From: Deltaproteobacteria bacterium
GTDB lineage: Bacteria > JADJOY01
Direction: 5' to 3'
Assembly (NCBI GenBank): GCA_016713535.1
Contig: JADJOY010000011.1
Coordinates: 1-64,000 of the forward strand
DNA length: 64,000 nucleotides
The translations under genes were made by a program, and so were the position numbers. Under the pieces are notes generated by a model. The model was not told the origin of the DNA. It saw nothing but the letters and a program-made list of their open reading frames with translations, and made no database searches. Of the stretch, positions 1 to 10,001 are shown piece by piece; positions within the stretch are counted from its first letter, which is position 1; every line of letters starts with the position of its first letter.

Positions 1-1046
1 TCGCACAGGGCTTCGGCGTGTTCGCGATCAACCCCAAGCAGGTCGATCGTTTCCGCGACCGCCTGAGCGTCGGCGGTGCGAAGGACGACCGACGGGACGG
101 GTATGTGATCGGCGATGCGTTGCGGACCGATCGACGCCGCTTTCGGCAACTAGTGGCAGAAGACCCGCTGGTCACCGAGCTTCGCGAGGCGTCGCGTCTG
201 CACGACGAGCTCACTGAACAGCTCGTGCGGATGAGCAACCAGCTTCGTGACGAGCTCAACGGCTACTACCCGCAGGCGCTGGTGCATTGCCCGGCGGCGA
301 ATGAGCCGTGGCTTTGGGCATTGCTGGAGCGCGTACCGACGCCGCAGGCCGGTCGGCGCTTTGCGTTGGCCCGGCTGGAGGGGGTGTTGAAGGACCATCG
401 GATCCGGCGCGTGACGTGCGAGGAGCTCGCGGCTGCGTTGCGTGCGCCTGGGCTCGGTGTGAGTGCTGGGACGGTGCGTGCGGGTGAGCTGCACGTGCGG
501 GTATTGGTTGCGCAGCTGAAGATGGCTCACCGGCTGCGGCGCGAGGTCGATGAACGGGTGACGGCGATCCTCGAGGAGATGACCGAGGACGACTCGACCG
601 AGCCGCCCGACGGATCAGCGCCAGGATCTCCGCGCCGGCCGAGCGATCTGGCGGTGATCCGGTCCCTGCCCGGCGCAGGGGACAAGGTGGTGAGCTGCGT
701 AGTGGGCGAGGCGTATGAGCTGCTGCGTCGGCGGGACGAGGAGCAGCTACGGCTGCTCTCGGGGGCGGCACCCGTGACCCGCCAGAGCGGCAAACGCCGG
801 ATCGTGGTGATGAGACGGGCGTGCAGTGAACGGCTGCGTACCGCGATGCACTACTGGGCAGGGGTGTACGCCCAGCACGATCCAAAGGGTCAGGCGCTCT
901 ACCGAGCGGTGAAGGCCCGCGGGAAGACCCACGGACACGCCTGTCGCATCGTCGCCGACCGCCTCTTCACGGTGCTCTTCGCCATGCTCCGCACTGGCAC
1001 GCTGTACGACCCGACACGGAGGGAGGCGGTCATCGCCCTCACTTAA
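1..1046 (+). CDS. IS110-family transposase, 5' end outside the window
   Basis: Transposase of an IS110-type insertion sequence: a DEDD (RuvC-like) recombinase domain followed by a Transposase_20 domain. The frame is open to the left edge, so the N-terminus with the first catalytic acidic residue is missing. The visible part opens in the family block FAINPKQVDRFRDR and continues with GAKDDRRD, which holds acidic residues of the DEDD domain. The second domain begins near VIRSLPGAGDKV and contains TRQSGKRR, the region of the catalytic serine. It ends normally with a conserved Gly-Lys/Ala-Cys C-terminal block (RGKTHGHACRIVADRL). The element's right end must lie shortly after the stop, because hairpin repeats of another kind start at about 1094. 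IS110 elements have no terminal inverted repeats, so the exact end is not visible. Confidence 0.88.
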   Translation, partial: AQGFGVFAINPKQVDRFRDRLSVGGAKDDRRDGYVIGDALRTDRRRFRQLVAEDPLVTELREASRLHDELTEQLVRMSNQLRDELNGYYPQALVHCPAANEPWLWALLERVPTPQAGRRFALARLEGVLKDHRIRRVTCEELAAALRAPGLGVSAGTVRAGELHVRVLVAQLKMAHRLRREVDERVTAILEEMTEDDSTEPPDGSAPGSPRRPSDLAVIRSLPGAGDKVVSCVVGEAYELLRRRDEEQLRLLSGAAPVTRQSGKRRIVVMRRACSERLRTAMHYWAGVYAQHDPKGQALYRAVKARGKTHGHACRIVADRLFTVLFAMLRTGTLYDPTRREAVIALT

Positions 1047-1390
1047 CTCGCCGTTGACACGAGGTGGGAAGTCCTACACTCCCGGGGCCGCCGGGAGGGG
1101 CACGCGTCGCGTGCCCGGCGATACGAGGGCGGCGCCTGCGTCGCCGACGAACGCGTGGATCGCTGGATCCGGCCCGCGGCCAACCGGGATCGACGCGCCT
1201 GCCGACGCGACGCCCTCGCGTATCGCCGGTCGCGCAACGCGCGACCCTCCAACCGGTCTCGTTCGATCAGCCCCACCCCGGGAGGGGCACGCGTCGCGTG
1301 GCTGTGTAGGGGCGAGCGTGAGCTCGCCCGCAGCGTCACATCGGCACCGCGCTCGCTCGGCGGTTCCACGCCCCCCCTACGGGCCGGCGC
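1047..1390. repeat. Intergenic hairpin-repeat cluster (family A, three copies)
   Basis: No gene is seen here. The gap lies between convergent genes and holds three copies of a short hairpin repeat with constant flanks GGAGGG and CCGGCGATACG. The copy at 1094-1125 (+) has stem GCACGC/GCGTGC. The copy at 1219-1250 (minus) has stem TCGCGC/GCGCGA. A truncated copy at 1281-1300 (+) stops after the stem. The first two stems pair perfectly but differ in sequence. The same family recurs at 29.7, 41.7-42.4 and 52.5 kb. Confidence 0.8.
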
Positions 1391-4314
1391 TCAGCGCGGA
1401 CGCACGATCGCGGCGCTGTTGGCCGGTAGCTCGAGGGTGGCGCTCGCGATCGGCTGCCACGTGATCGATCCGGGGCTCGGGTAGGTGCCGCCGCCGCTCA
1501 GCACCATCTGCTCCCACGCTCCGCGCCCAGGTCGTAGGACTTCGCGGTGAGGTTGGGGTTCGCCACGATCTTCCCCCCCGAGTAGAGCCCTTCGGTGAGG
1601 CCGTCGAGGCGTGCCACCGGTAGCCCGAGCGACGTGCCGAGGTCGAGCTGGTCCTCGGGGTACTGCTGGAGGTCGGCCTGCACGTTGGTGCCGGCGATGC
1701 GGTGGTAGGAGTGCTGCGAGTTCACCAGCAGGTACGACGCGAGCGACCACATCCGCCGCTGCAGGTCGCCCACCTGCATGTAGTCCATGGCGATGGTGAG
1801 CTTCCCCTGCGCCACGACGTAGGCGAAGTCGCCGAGCTGCTGGAGCCAGCGCCCGGCGTCCATGAACTTGGTCGAGGCCTTCATGCTGAAGGCCTCGAAG
1901 CTCATGCCGTCGGTGTAAGGCAGGTACTCGAGCCCGCGCAGCCCGGCGGGCTGCCCACCGGTGTAGGAGTTGATGAGGAACTTGACGCCGGGCAACGCGG
2001 CGCGCATCCCGGCGAGGACGGCACCGACGTCGGCGTAGTAGCTGGCGTCGGTGTAGTCGGCCGGGAACTCGTTGATGAGGCTCGGGTCGATGATGCCGAC
2101 GTTGTCGAAGTAGATGCCGTCGTAGCCGATGGCCAGGTACTCGTTCAGGGTCTCGACGAGGATCGCGACCCAGGCGGCCTGCTTCTCGGGCGTGGTGATG
2201 TCGAGCCAGTACCAGCCGAACTGGGTCTGGGTGACGGGCTGGCCGCTCGGCCCGGGCCACAGCAGGTCGGCGGCGAGGACCTCGTCCCAGTGGGGATCGG
2301 TGGGTGCCGCGCCGGCGATCTTGGAGTAGCGATAGACGTTGTGGCTTGCCGGGTTGGCGGCGTGGATCTGGGCGACCTTGGAGGCCCCCGGAGCTGGTGA
2401 TCTGGAGGTCGGCGACGTTGGCGACGTAGTCGATCTGGTCGGGTGTGCTCGAGAACGCCCCCGCGAACACCGACCGCAGCCCGGCGGCCTCGCTCGGCGG
2501 CGGGACCGGCCGAGGTGGACCCTGGACCGTGGCGCGGATGATCGCGGCGCTGTTGGGCGCGATCGGGAGCTTCGCCCCGGCGATCGGCTGCCACGTGAGC
2601 GAACCCGGGCTCGGGTAGGTGCCGCCGCCCGTGAGCACGAGCTCTTCCCACGCGCCGCCGTTCAGGTCGTAGTCGACCGTGCTCGCGTGCGGGTTCGCGA
2701 GCACCTTGCCGCCGCTGTAGCTGCGCTCCGCCACCCCGCCCACGTGGACCACCGCTTCGCCCAGCGCGGTGCCGAGGTCGAGCTGGTCCTCGGGGTACTG
2801 CTGGAGGTCGGCCTGCACGTTGGTGCCGGCGATGCGGTGGTAGGAGTGCTGCGAGTTCACCAGCAGGTACGACGCGAGCGACCACATCCGCCGCTGCAGG
2901 TCGCCCACCTGCATGTAGTCCATGGCGATGGTGAGCTTCCCCTGCGCCACGACGTAGGCGAAGTCACCGAGCTGCTGGAGCCAGCGCCCGGCGTCCATGA
3001 ACTTGGTCGACGCCTTCATGCTGAAGGCCTCGAAGCTCATGCCGTCGGTGTAAGGCAGGTACTCGAGCCCGCGCAGCCCGGCGGGCTGCCCACCGGGTGT
3101 AGGAGTTGATGAGGAACTTGACGCCGGGCAACGCGGCGCGCATCCCGGCGAGGACGGCACCGACGTCGGCGTAGTAGCCGGCGTCGGTGTAGTCGGCGGG
3201 GAACTCGTTGATGAGGCTCGGGTCGATGATGCCGACGTTGTCGAAGTAGATGCCGTCGTAGCCGATGGCCAGGTACTCGTTCAGGGTCTCGACGAGGATC
3301 GCGACCCAGGCGGCCTGTTTCTCGGGCGTGGTGATGTCGAGCCAGTACCAGCCGAACTGGGTCTGGGTGACGGGCTGGCCGCTCGGCCCGGGCCACAGCA
3401 GGTCGGCGGCGAGGACCTCGTCCCAGTGGGGATCGGTGGGTGCCGCGCCGGCGATCTTGGAGTAGCGATAGACGTTGTGGCTCGCCGGGTTGGCGGCGTG
3501 GATCTGGGCGACCTTGGAGGCCCCCGAGCTGGTGATCTGGAGGTCGGCGACGTTGGCGACGTAGTCGATCTGGTCGGGTGTGCTCGAGAACGCCCCCGCG
3601 AACACCGAGCGCAGCCCGGACGTGGGTTCGTCCGCCGCGCCGGCGCCCGAGCCGGGTCCGCTGCCGGAGGCGAGCGGTAGGTCCATCACCAGGAGGTCGA
3701 GGTCACTCGAGTCCGCGGCGCTGGTGGTGCTGTAGCGGACCTGGAGCTGGCCAGCGCCGCTCACCAGCCGGCTCGCGTCCCCGGCGATCGGAAACGAGAG
3801 CGGCGTCCACACCCGCGCCGTTGCCCCTTCGTTCCCTCCCACGGCGATCCAGCGCCGCGCCACCCAGTCGCGCACCTCGAACGTCCACCGCTGGGTGCTC
3901 GCCGGCTGTCCGTGGAAGCTGGTGCGGAGGGTCGCGCCGGCGCCGCGCTGCACCCTGGCGTTGGCGGGCATCCGGAACGTGAAGACGCCCTGGTAACCGC
4001 GCTTGGCGGGTGTAGCGCTGCGCACGGGTGAGGTCGGTCGACGAGCCGGCCAGATCCTGGCTCGCCAGGACCGCGATCGGCTGCGCGCCGCTGGTGCCGC
4101 GCAGCGTGGCGAGCGCGGCCGGTGCGAGCGTGGACGACGCCCCGTTCGCGGCGCTCGCGCCGGTGGCGAAGAAGACCGAGAGCGCGACCGCGAGCCGGCG
4201 GGCGACGCGGGCGCCGGACCCGACCGCACCGGCGATCCGTTGCCACGCGCTCACGCCGCGGGTGGTGAGGGGCAACTTCTCGACTCCGTCCGTGGCTCGT
4301 CGCATCCAGGGCAC
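1391..4314 (-). CDS. Secreted protein with two tandem GHL15/GH114-like glycosidase domains (four single-base frameshifts)
   Basis: Probable exported polysaccharide hydrolase of about 970 residues if the frame is restored. It starts with a signal peptide (RRLAVALSVFFATGASA), then a beta-sandwich of about 120 residues, then two copies of a TIM-barrel domain like hypothetical glycosyl hydrolase family 15/GH114. Each copy has the strand motif GYDGIYFDNVG with candidate catalytic Asp, followed by FLINSYTGGQPAGLRG, MSFEAFSMK and a small C-terminal beta domain ending LPANSAAIVR. The frame breaks near 4012, 3095, 2386 and 1522. At 3095 and 2386 the two copies differ from each other by exactly one G, which shows the indels directly. 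The copies are almost identical in nucleotide sequence over about 850 bp. The single-domain paralogue is at 11627-12892. GH family assignment is from motif resemblance; substrate unknown. Confidence 0.72.
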
Positions 4315-4503
4315 TCCGCGGGTCGAGCCGCGGGGCGGCCCGAGGGTGGCGATGCACTAAGCGCGCCCGCCAGGCGACGCATCGCTCCGGTCCTCTCTCT
4401 CGCGCGTCCTTCGGCGCGGTTCGCGCTTTGCACCGCGAGCGCTCCGCTCGCTCACCTTCGAACCGCGATCGGACCCGCGCGGTCCGGCGCCTCGGACACG
4501 ACC

Positions 4504-4788
4504 ATGACCGACGACGAGATCACCACCCGGGTCCTCGACCTGATCTGCGATCACCTCGGCTCCGAGCCCGACGAGGTGGTCGGGCACGCGCGCTTCGCGG
4601 AGGATCTCGGCGCGGATTCGCTCGATCTCGTCGAGCTCGTCTCGGCGTTCGAAGAGTCGTTCGAGGCCACGATTCCGGACGAGGACGTGAGCTGGCTCCA
4701 GACCGTCGACGACGCGATCCGCTGCATCCGGCTCGCGCTCGCCCCGCTGTCGGAGGCCCCTGCTCCCGCCACGGCCGCCATCCGCTGA
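4504..4788 (+). CDS. Acyl carrier protein (phosphopantetheine-binding)
   Basis: A free-standing carrier protein of 94 residues that would carry acyl or aminoacyl groups on a 4'-phosphopantetheine arm in the cytoplasm. The attachment serine sits in EDLGADSLDLVELV at about residue 38, which is the classical ACP signature with acidic helix II. The C-terminal 15 residues (rich in Ala/Pro) extend beyond the usual 75-80 residue ACP. The stop overlaps the ATG of the next gene (ATGA at 4788), so it is probably translationally coupled to the FAD oxidoreductase. That suggests the carrier-bound substrate is made for, or oxidised by, that enzyme. It is not next to any fab gene, so it is unlikely to be the housekeeping AcpP. 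Confidence 0.9.
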   Translation: MTDDEITTRVLDLICDHLGSEPDEVVGHARFAEDLGADSLDLVELVSAFEESFEATIPDEDVSWLQTVDDAIRCIRLALAPLSEAPAPATAAIR

Positions 4789-6351
4789 TGAAGCCGATCG
4801 GCGTCGAACCGGGCCGCCACGCGGCGCTGTTTGCGCGTCGTTTCTACAAAGGCGCTCGAGCCGAGATCGGCATTCCGAGCCGGACCGCCGTGGAGCCGAG
4901 CACGGGGCGGGTGCGCGCGACGATCGGACCCCCCGTGACGACTCCGTCCCGCCGGCCCCCGGTCGCGATCCTGGGCGCGGGGTTCGCCGGGCTCGTCGTG
5001 GCGAACGAGCTGGTACGGCGCGGGATCGACGTCGTCGTGCTCGAGGCGGGCGCGCGCGTCGCTGGCCTGGCGACCAGCCATCGCGACCGCGACGGGTTTC
5101 ACCACGACGTCGGCGCGCACTTCATCACCAACCGGCTCGCCAGCGAGATCGGCATCGGCGCCGAGTGCCGGACTCTCGCCCGCTACGGCGAGGCGGTGAT
5201 CACCGGCGGGCGAGCCTACGGCTACCCGTACGGGCTGCTGCGCGTGCCGCGCTTCCTGCGCGGCGCGCTCGCGTCGCGGCTCGGTGGCGGCGCCGACTCG
5301 CCGGAGACGGCTGCCGAGTGGTTCCGCGCCCAGTACGGGAGCGCCGCTCGCCGACGAGATCGCGCTGCCGCTCGTCGAGGCCTGGTCGGGGATGCCGGCG
5401 AGCCAGCTCTCGCGCGCCGTCGGCGACAAGCTCTCGTCGAGCATCGCGCGGACACTCGCGCTCACGCTGGTGAGCGCCGTCAGCGGACGGCCAGTGGCGC
5501 TCGGCTACTCGGTCGAGAAACCGGAGCACGCCAGGCTGTTGCTCGTCTATCCCGAGCGCGGCGTCGGCGCGCTGTGCGAGACCCTCGCGCAGCGGGTGTG
5601 GGGGAAGATCCGGCTCGGCTCGCCGGTCGAGCGGCTCTACGTCGAGGACGGCCGCGTGGCGGGAGTGCGGGTGACCGGCCTCGATCTCGCCGTGTCGGCG
5701 GTGGCGTCGACGTTGCCGGTCAACGTGCTACCGCGGCTCGCGCCAGGGGTGGCTGCGCTCGAGCGGTTCCGTGACTTCCGTTTCCGCCCGATGATCTTCG
5801 TGAGCCTCAGGCTCGTGGGGCGCGGGTTCTTGCCCGCGATCATCAACTGGACGCCGGAGCGCGAGTTTCCGTTCTTCCGCCTCGTCGAGGCGCCCGTGGC
5901 CGCGCCGTGGCTCGCCCCCGAGGGCAAGACGCTGGTGATGGCGGACCTCGGCGCCGAGGTCGGCGACGCGATGTGGAACATGGACGACGAGGCCCTCGGC
6001 GAGCTCTGCGTCGAGCGCCTCGCGGCCATCGTTCCGGACGCGCGGCGGCGCTACCTGGGCTGCACCGTGACGCGCACCCCGCTCGCGTATCCGGTGTTCC
6101 ACCTCGGCTACGAGGAGGCGCGGCTCGCCCTCGCCCACTCGACCGGGGTCGAGGGACTGTGGAGCACGGGCCGAAACGGTGGCTTCGCGCACATCCTGAT
6201 GGAGGACGTCTACTGGCGCGCCTGCGCCGTCGCCGCGCAGATCGCGCGCGCGCTCGGCGGCGGGAGCGCGGCGAGCGCGCGGCGCCTGACCGCCCCGGGT
6301 GAGCCGGCGCCTCGCCTGCGACGCCCGGGCGAGGAGCGTCAGCGCACGTAA
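4788..6351 (+). CDS. FAD-dependent amine oxidase/protoporphyrinogen-oxidase-like oxidoreductase (one frameshift)
   Basis: Cytoplasmic flavoprotein of about 520 residues. The Rossmann FAD-binding motif AILGAGFAGLVVANEL is followed by VVVLEAGARVAG, as in NAD(P)-binding_8/amino-oxidase proteins. The C-terminal LWSTGRNGGFAHILMEDVYW corresponds to the second FAD contact of that superfamily. The frame breaks at about 5338-5340, where GGG should be GG: AEWFRAQYG joins APLADEIALPLVEAW. The ATG overlapping the ACP stop is used as start. It gives about 60 unstructured residues before the Rossmann fold, and the GTG at 4935 is a reasonable alternative. Its substrate may be carried by the coupled ACP; this is inference. 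The 3' end overlaps the sulfatase gene by 13 bp tail to tail. Confidence 0.8.
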
Positions 6352-8317
6352 CCCAGCGACTGCATGACCTCGTGTGCGACGGGGTCGACGGGGATCCGCG
6401 CGGACACCGCCACCGGCTCTGGCGCGCGCCTCGAAGCGTGAGCGTCGAGGAGTCCGCTCAGCCCCTCGACCACCTCGGGGCGCTCACGCGCCAGGTCGCG
6501 GGTCTCGCCCGGGTCGACCTCGATCTGGAAGAGCTGGCGCGAGCCGTCCGAGCCGCGGATCAGCTTGTAGCCGTCGAGCCGGACCGACTCGAGGTGCTCG
6601 GGAAAGCGCGTGTAGGCGGCCGCCACGAACTCGGAGTCGAGGGCGCGCCGCACCTCGAAGAGCGGCACGCGCGAGGTCTCCGCGAAGAGCGCGGCGCGCC
6701 GCGGCTCGCGCAAGAGCGAGCGCGCCGTGGCGCCGGGCTCGACCACGTCGAGGATCGTGTCCGCGAGGTCGAGGGTCGAGACGGGCTGCGCCACCCGGGT
6801 GCCGGGCGCCACCCGCGCCGGGTAGCGCACCAGCAGCGGCACGTGCAGCAGGCTGTCGTAGATGCAGTACTGGTGCTCGAGGAAGCCGTGATCACCGAAG
6901 TTCTCGCCGTGATCGGCGGTGACGACCAGCAGCGTGCGGTCGAGGTGTCCGGACCGCCGCAGCCACTCGACGAGCCTGCCGACGGCGCCGTCGAGGTGGT
7001 GGAGGTCGCCGTCGTAGAAGTGCTCGAGCAGCGCGAGCTGGCGCGCGTCGAGCTCCTTGCCGTCGATGAAGAAGCGGTCGGGTAGGCGCCCCATCTCGTC
7101 GAGCTCGGCGAGGTCGTCGGCGTCGTAGCTGGCGCCCGGCCACTCGGCGCGCGGGTAGTTGGGCAGGTGCGCCGCCATCAGGTTCACGAACGCGAACACC
7201 GGCTGCCCGCGTCCGCGATGCGCCGCCAGCCACCCGGTGAGCGTCTCGAGCGAGGCCTCGGTGTGGCCGTCGGTCTCGTGGCGTCCCTCGAGCTTGCGCG
7301 CCACCTGCTCGGCGAGGCGCGTGGTCACAGTCCGCCGTCCATAGCCGTACATCTCGAAGAACGCATCGAAGCCGCGTGCGAAGCCGGTGCTCGCGCCGAT
7401 GAACGGGTTCTCGGACACCGCCACGGTCGCGTAGCCGAGCGCGTGGAGGCGGGTGGCGATGGTCGCGAAGCGATCGTCGAGCCGGCGGTGCTCCCAGGTG
7501 GCGCCGTGGGTCGCGACGTCGAGCCCGGTGAAGAGCGACGCGTGCGAGGGCAAGGTCCACGGCGCCGCGGCGTACGCGCGCTCGAAGAGCGCCCCCTCCG
7601 CCGCGAGCCGGTCGAGCCTCGGGGTGGTGGGGAGGGCGTAGCCGTAGCTGCCGAGGTGATCCGCACGGGTGGTGTCGAGCACCACCAGGAGGACGTCGGG
7701 CCGCTCCCGGGCGACGGCGGTGCCCGGCGGGGGCTCGAGCGCGCCGTGGATCACTCGCCACGCGACCGGCGCGATGGCGGCGGCAGCGGCGAGGGTCACC
7801 AGCGCCCCCGAGCTCAGCGCTGGCGCGAGCCGCCGACGCGCGATCCCGCGCGCCGCGACGTTGCTGGCCACCGCTGCACACAGCGCCACCACCAGCGCGC
7901 GCGCCACCACCTCGTCGACGGCCGCGCGCGCCGCGATCGCGAGCACCACGGCCGCCGCCGCGACCAGCCACGGGGTCAGCCAGCGCGGGTCGCGATCGAT
8001 CCTCTGGCGGGCCCGAGCGCCGCCTTCAGCCGCAGCGCGAGCGCGACGCCGAGGCCGACCGCCGCGCCAGCGCAGGCGTCGATGGCGACGAGCTGTGCCA
8101 GCGACGACAGGTCGAGCGGCTCGACCGGCACCAGCACCAGCTCGTAGAGCCGCAGGCGCTGCCCGCCGAGCGGCGCGGCCAGCTCCGCCGCGACTCCGAA
8201 CAGCACGCCGAGCCACGCCCCCCATGTGGCCTCGGCGAGGAGGGGGCGTGGCTCGCCGTGCGTGGTCTCGCGCGCGGCGCTCGCCTCGTGCCGAGCCGTC
8301 CACCGAGCTCGCGCCAC
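6339..8317 (-). CDS. Membrane-anchored sulfatase-like hydrolase (one frameshift)
   Basis: Alkaline-phosphatase-superfamily hydrolase of about 660 residues. The N-terminal part holds several hydrophobic segments (WGAWLGVLFGVAAELA, WLVAAAAVVLAIAARAAV and two more). Then comes the sulfatase domain with metal-binding strand PDVLLVVLDTTRADHLGSYG, nucleophile region PWTLPSHASLFTG and the distal metal site VVTADHGENFGDHG. The usual sulfatase C/S-x-P-x-R formylglycine motif is absent; this subfamily has T-x-P-S-H instead, so phosphodiesterase or phosphotransferase activity is also possible. The frame breaks near 8009-8013 in GGGCCC between the first hydrophobic segments. It starts at GTG 8317, nine bases after the stop of the propeller gene, so the two form an operon. 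Confidence 0.83.
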
Positions 8318-8326
8318 CGCCGCACC

Positions 8327-9577
8327 TCAGTTCACGCCGAGGTGCAGCTCGTTCGGCGAGTCATGCGTCCAGTAGACGAGGTCCAGGTTCCACGGCTCGG
8401 CGTGGAAGAACTGGGACCAGCGCGTCGAGATCGAGGAGTCGTAGTGGCCCGCGACGTAGAGCGTCCAGGACTCGTCCCACGCGCCGCCGCGCGGCCGGTG
8501 GATCGAGAAGATGTCGACCCCCTCGCCGGCTGGATCGCTCGGCGGCGGCGGGCCGTGGGCGTAGATCTTCACGCCGCCGGCGCCGTCCGGACCGATGCCG
8601 GGGTCGTGGGTGGCCATCGGCGAGGGCTGGCGGTCACCCTTCCAGCCGAGGCCGTCGTGGTAGTAGTAGCGCGCGATGTAGTCGAAGTTCACGAACGTGA
8701 TGTGGGCGACGCCATCGCCGGTGACGATCATCGCCGGGCCGTCGTCGAGGCCGCCGAGCGAGTGCTCCTCGATGCGCGCCGACGGCAGCCAGTTGCCGGC
8801 CGCGGTGCGCATGCGGGTGCGGATCCAGCCGTCGCGCTCGTAGTGGAACGAGCTCGTCTCCCACGCCAGGAAGAGGTCGCCGTTGGGACGGAACGCGATC
8901 GTCGGGTGCCAGGCGCCGCAGTCGGCCGTCGCCGGCTCGCAGTCGACGACGTCCGCGACGTCGATCGGATTCTCCCAGCCGCCCTGCAGGCGGCGCGCGA
9001 AGCGGGTCCTGAGCGCCAGCGGCGAGCCCTGCGCGGGCCGGTAGCTCCACGCGGCGTACGGGGTCGCGTTCGCGTCGAGCGCGAGCGCCACGCCCTGGTC
9101 GCCCTGGGAGAAGTCCGTCCAGTTGGTGCTGTCGACCGCCTCGATGCTGCCCCACGAGTCGGTGGCGGTGTCGAAGATGCCGTAGCGCACGAAGCCATCG
9201 CGCTGCGTCCACAGCGCGTGGATGCGGTCCTGACCGTCGATCGCGATCGCGACCGCGCCGATCTGCACGCCGACGTCGGCGGAATTCCCGACCGCCGTGA
9301 ACGCCGTCGGAGTGCCGATCTGGTCCGCCTTGTGGACCAGGATCGTGTTGGTCGAGCCGCACGTCGGGAAGAACTTGCAGGTCGCCGTCACCGTGTAGAG
9401 CAAGCCGGCGCTGGTGCGGACCACCTGGTGCGGACCGACGTCCGAGAAGCCCGGGCCGACGGTGATGTCGTGGTTCGTGGGAGCGATCAGATGACAGTCG
9501 GCGCCGATGCCGAGCGCCGCGAGCACCGTCATCACGACGGCGGTGCGAGCCGCCCGGAGCCACGTTTCACGCGCCAT
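8327..9577 (-). CDS. Secreted sialidase-like beta-propeller protein of unknown function
   Basis: Exported protein of 416 residues. It begins with a positively charged signal peptide (RAARTAVVMTVLAALGIGA). The rest is a series of strands typical of six-bladed propellers, with repeating patterns such as GVALALDANATPYAAWSY, HPTIAFRPNGDLFLAWET and DGVAHITFVNFDY. These resemble the D-x-x-G-x-x-x-x-x-W pattern of sialidase-like propellers but lack catalytic Asp-box enzymes' full motif set. It is the first gene of an operon with the sulfatase-like protein (9-bp gap). It also resembles in style the lipoprotein at 14878-16617. A role in substrate binding at the cell surface is a guess from this context. 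Confidence 0.72.
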   Translation of the reverse strand: MARETWLRAARTAVVMTVLAALGIGADCHLIAPTNHDITVGPGFSDVGPHQVVRTSAGLLYTVTATCKFFPTCGSTNTILVHKADQIGTPTAFTAVGNSADVGVQIGAVAIAIDGQDRIHALWTQRDGFVRYGIFDTATDSWGSIEAVDSTNWTDFSQGDQGVALALDANATPYAAWSYRPAQGSPLALRTRFARRLQGGWENPIDVADVVDCEPATADCGAWHPTIAFRPNGDLFLAWETSSFHYERDGWIRTRMRTAAGNWLPSARIEEHSLGGLDDGPAMIVTGDGVAHITFVNFDYIARYYYHDGLGWKGDRQPSPMATHDPGIGPDGAGGVKIYAHGPPPPSDPAGEGVDIFSIHRPRGGAWDESWTLYVAGHYDSSISTRWSQFFHAEPWNLDLVYWTHDSPNELHLGVN

Positions 9578-10001
9578 ACGACCTCCTGGGAGCAGGCGTG
9601 CGCGAGTGGCGCGCGCCCTGGATGGGTGATGCGCTCCGGTCCCCGTGGGCCATCGCGCCGAGCTGCAACGTCGAGCTGACCGTTTGAAGAAAGTTCACGT
9701 CGCGGCGTCGGGCGGATCTCGGATTTGGCGAGGCGTGATGGTTCACGTTCGGGATCCGCGCAGGAGCAGCGACACGCCGTAGCAACGTCGGGGCCACCGG
9801 AAAAAGCGCAGCCACGACGCTCCTCGCCGCGGTTGACCGGCCATCCATCCGCGTGCGCCGGCCCGCGGTCAGTCCGAATACGTCGTTCTCGTCGGGACCT
9901 GCCGCGAGCGCTTCGGCCACACGCGGCGCGCGGCGCCGCGTTTGCTACCCGTGGCGCAACGCAACCCCGTCACGACGCACGACTGCGTCGCGGAGGACTT
10001 C
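9578..10001. other. Divergent intergenic region with no gene seen
   Basis: This 424-bp gap separates two outward-facing secreted-protein genes and should hold both promoters. Two short near-repeats AGTTCACGTC (about 9691) and GGTTCACGTTC (about 9740) are visible, but no clear -35/-10 pair or convincing ORF. The ribosome-binding site GGAGG at 9992-9996 belongs to the gene starting at 10002. Confidence 0.5.

Noticed and set aside
1054-1484. ORFs across the hairpin repeats after the transposase
   Set aside because: They translate the palindromic repeats in all frames and end inside the convergent glycosidase gene.
9567-9920. Minus-strand ORF in the divergent gap
   Set aside because: Overlaps the start of the propeller gene in another frame, lacks a ribosome-binding site and has shadow-like composition.
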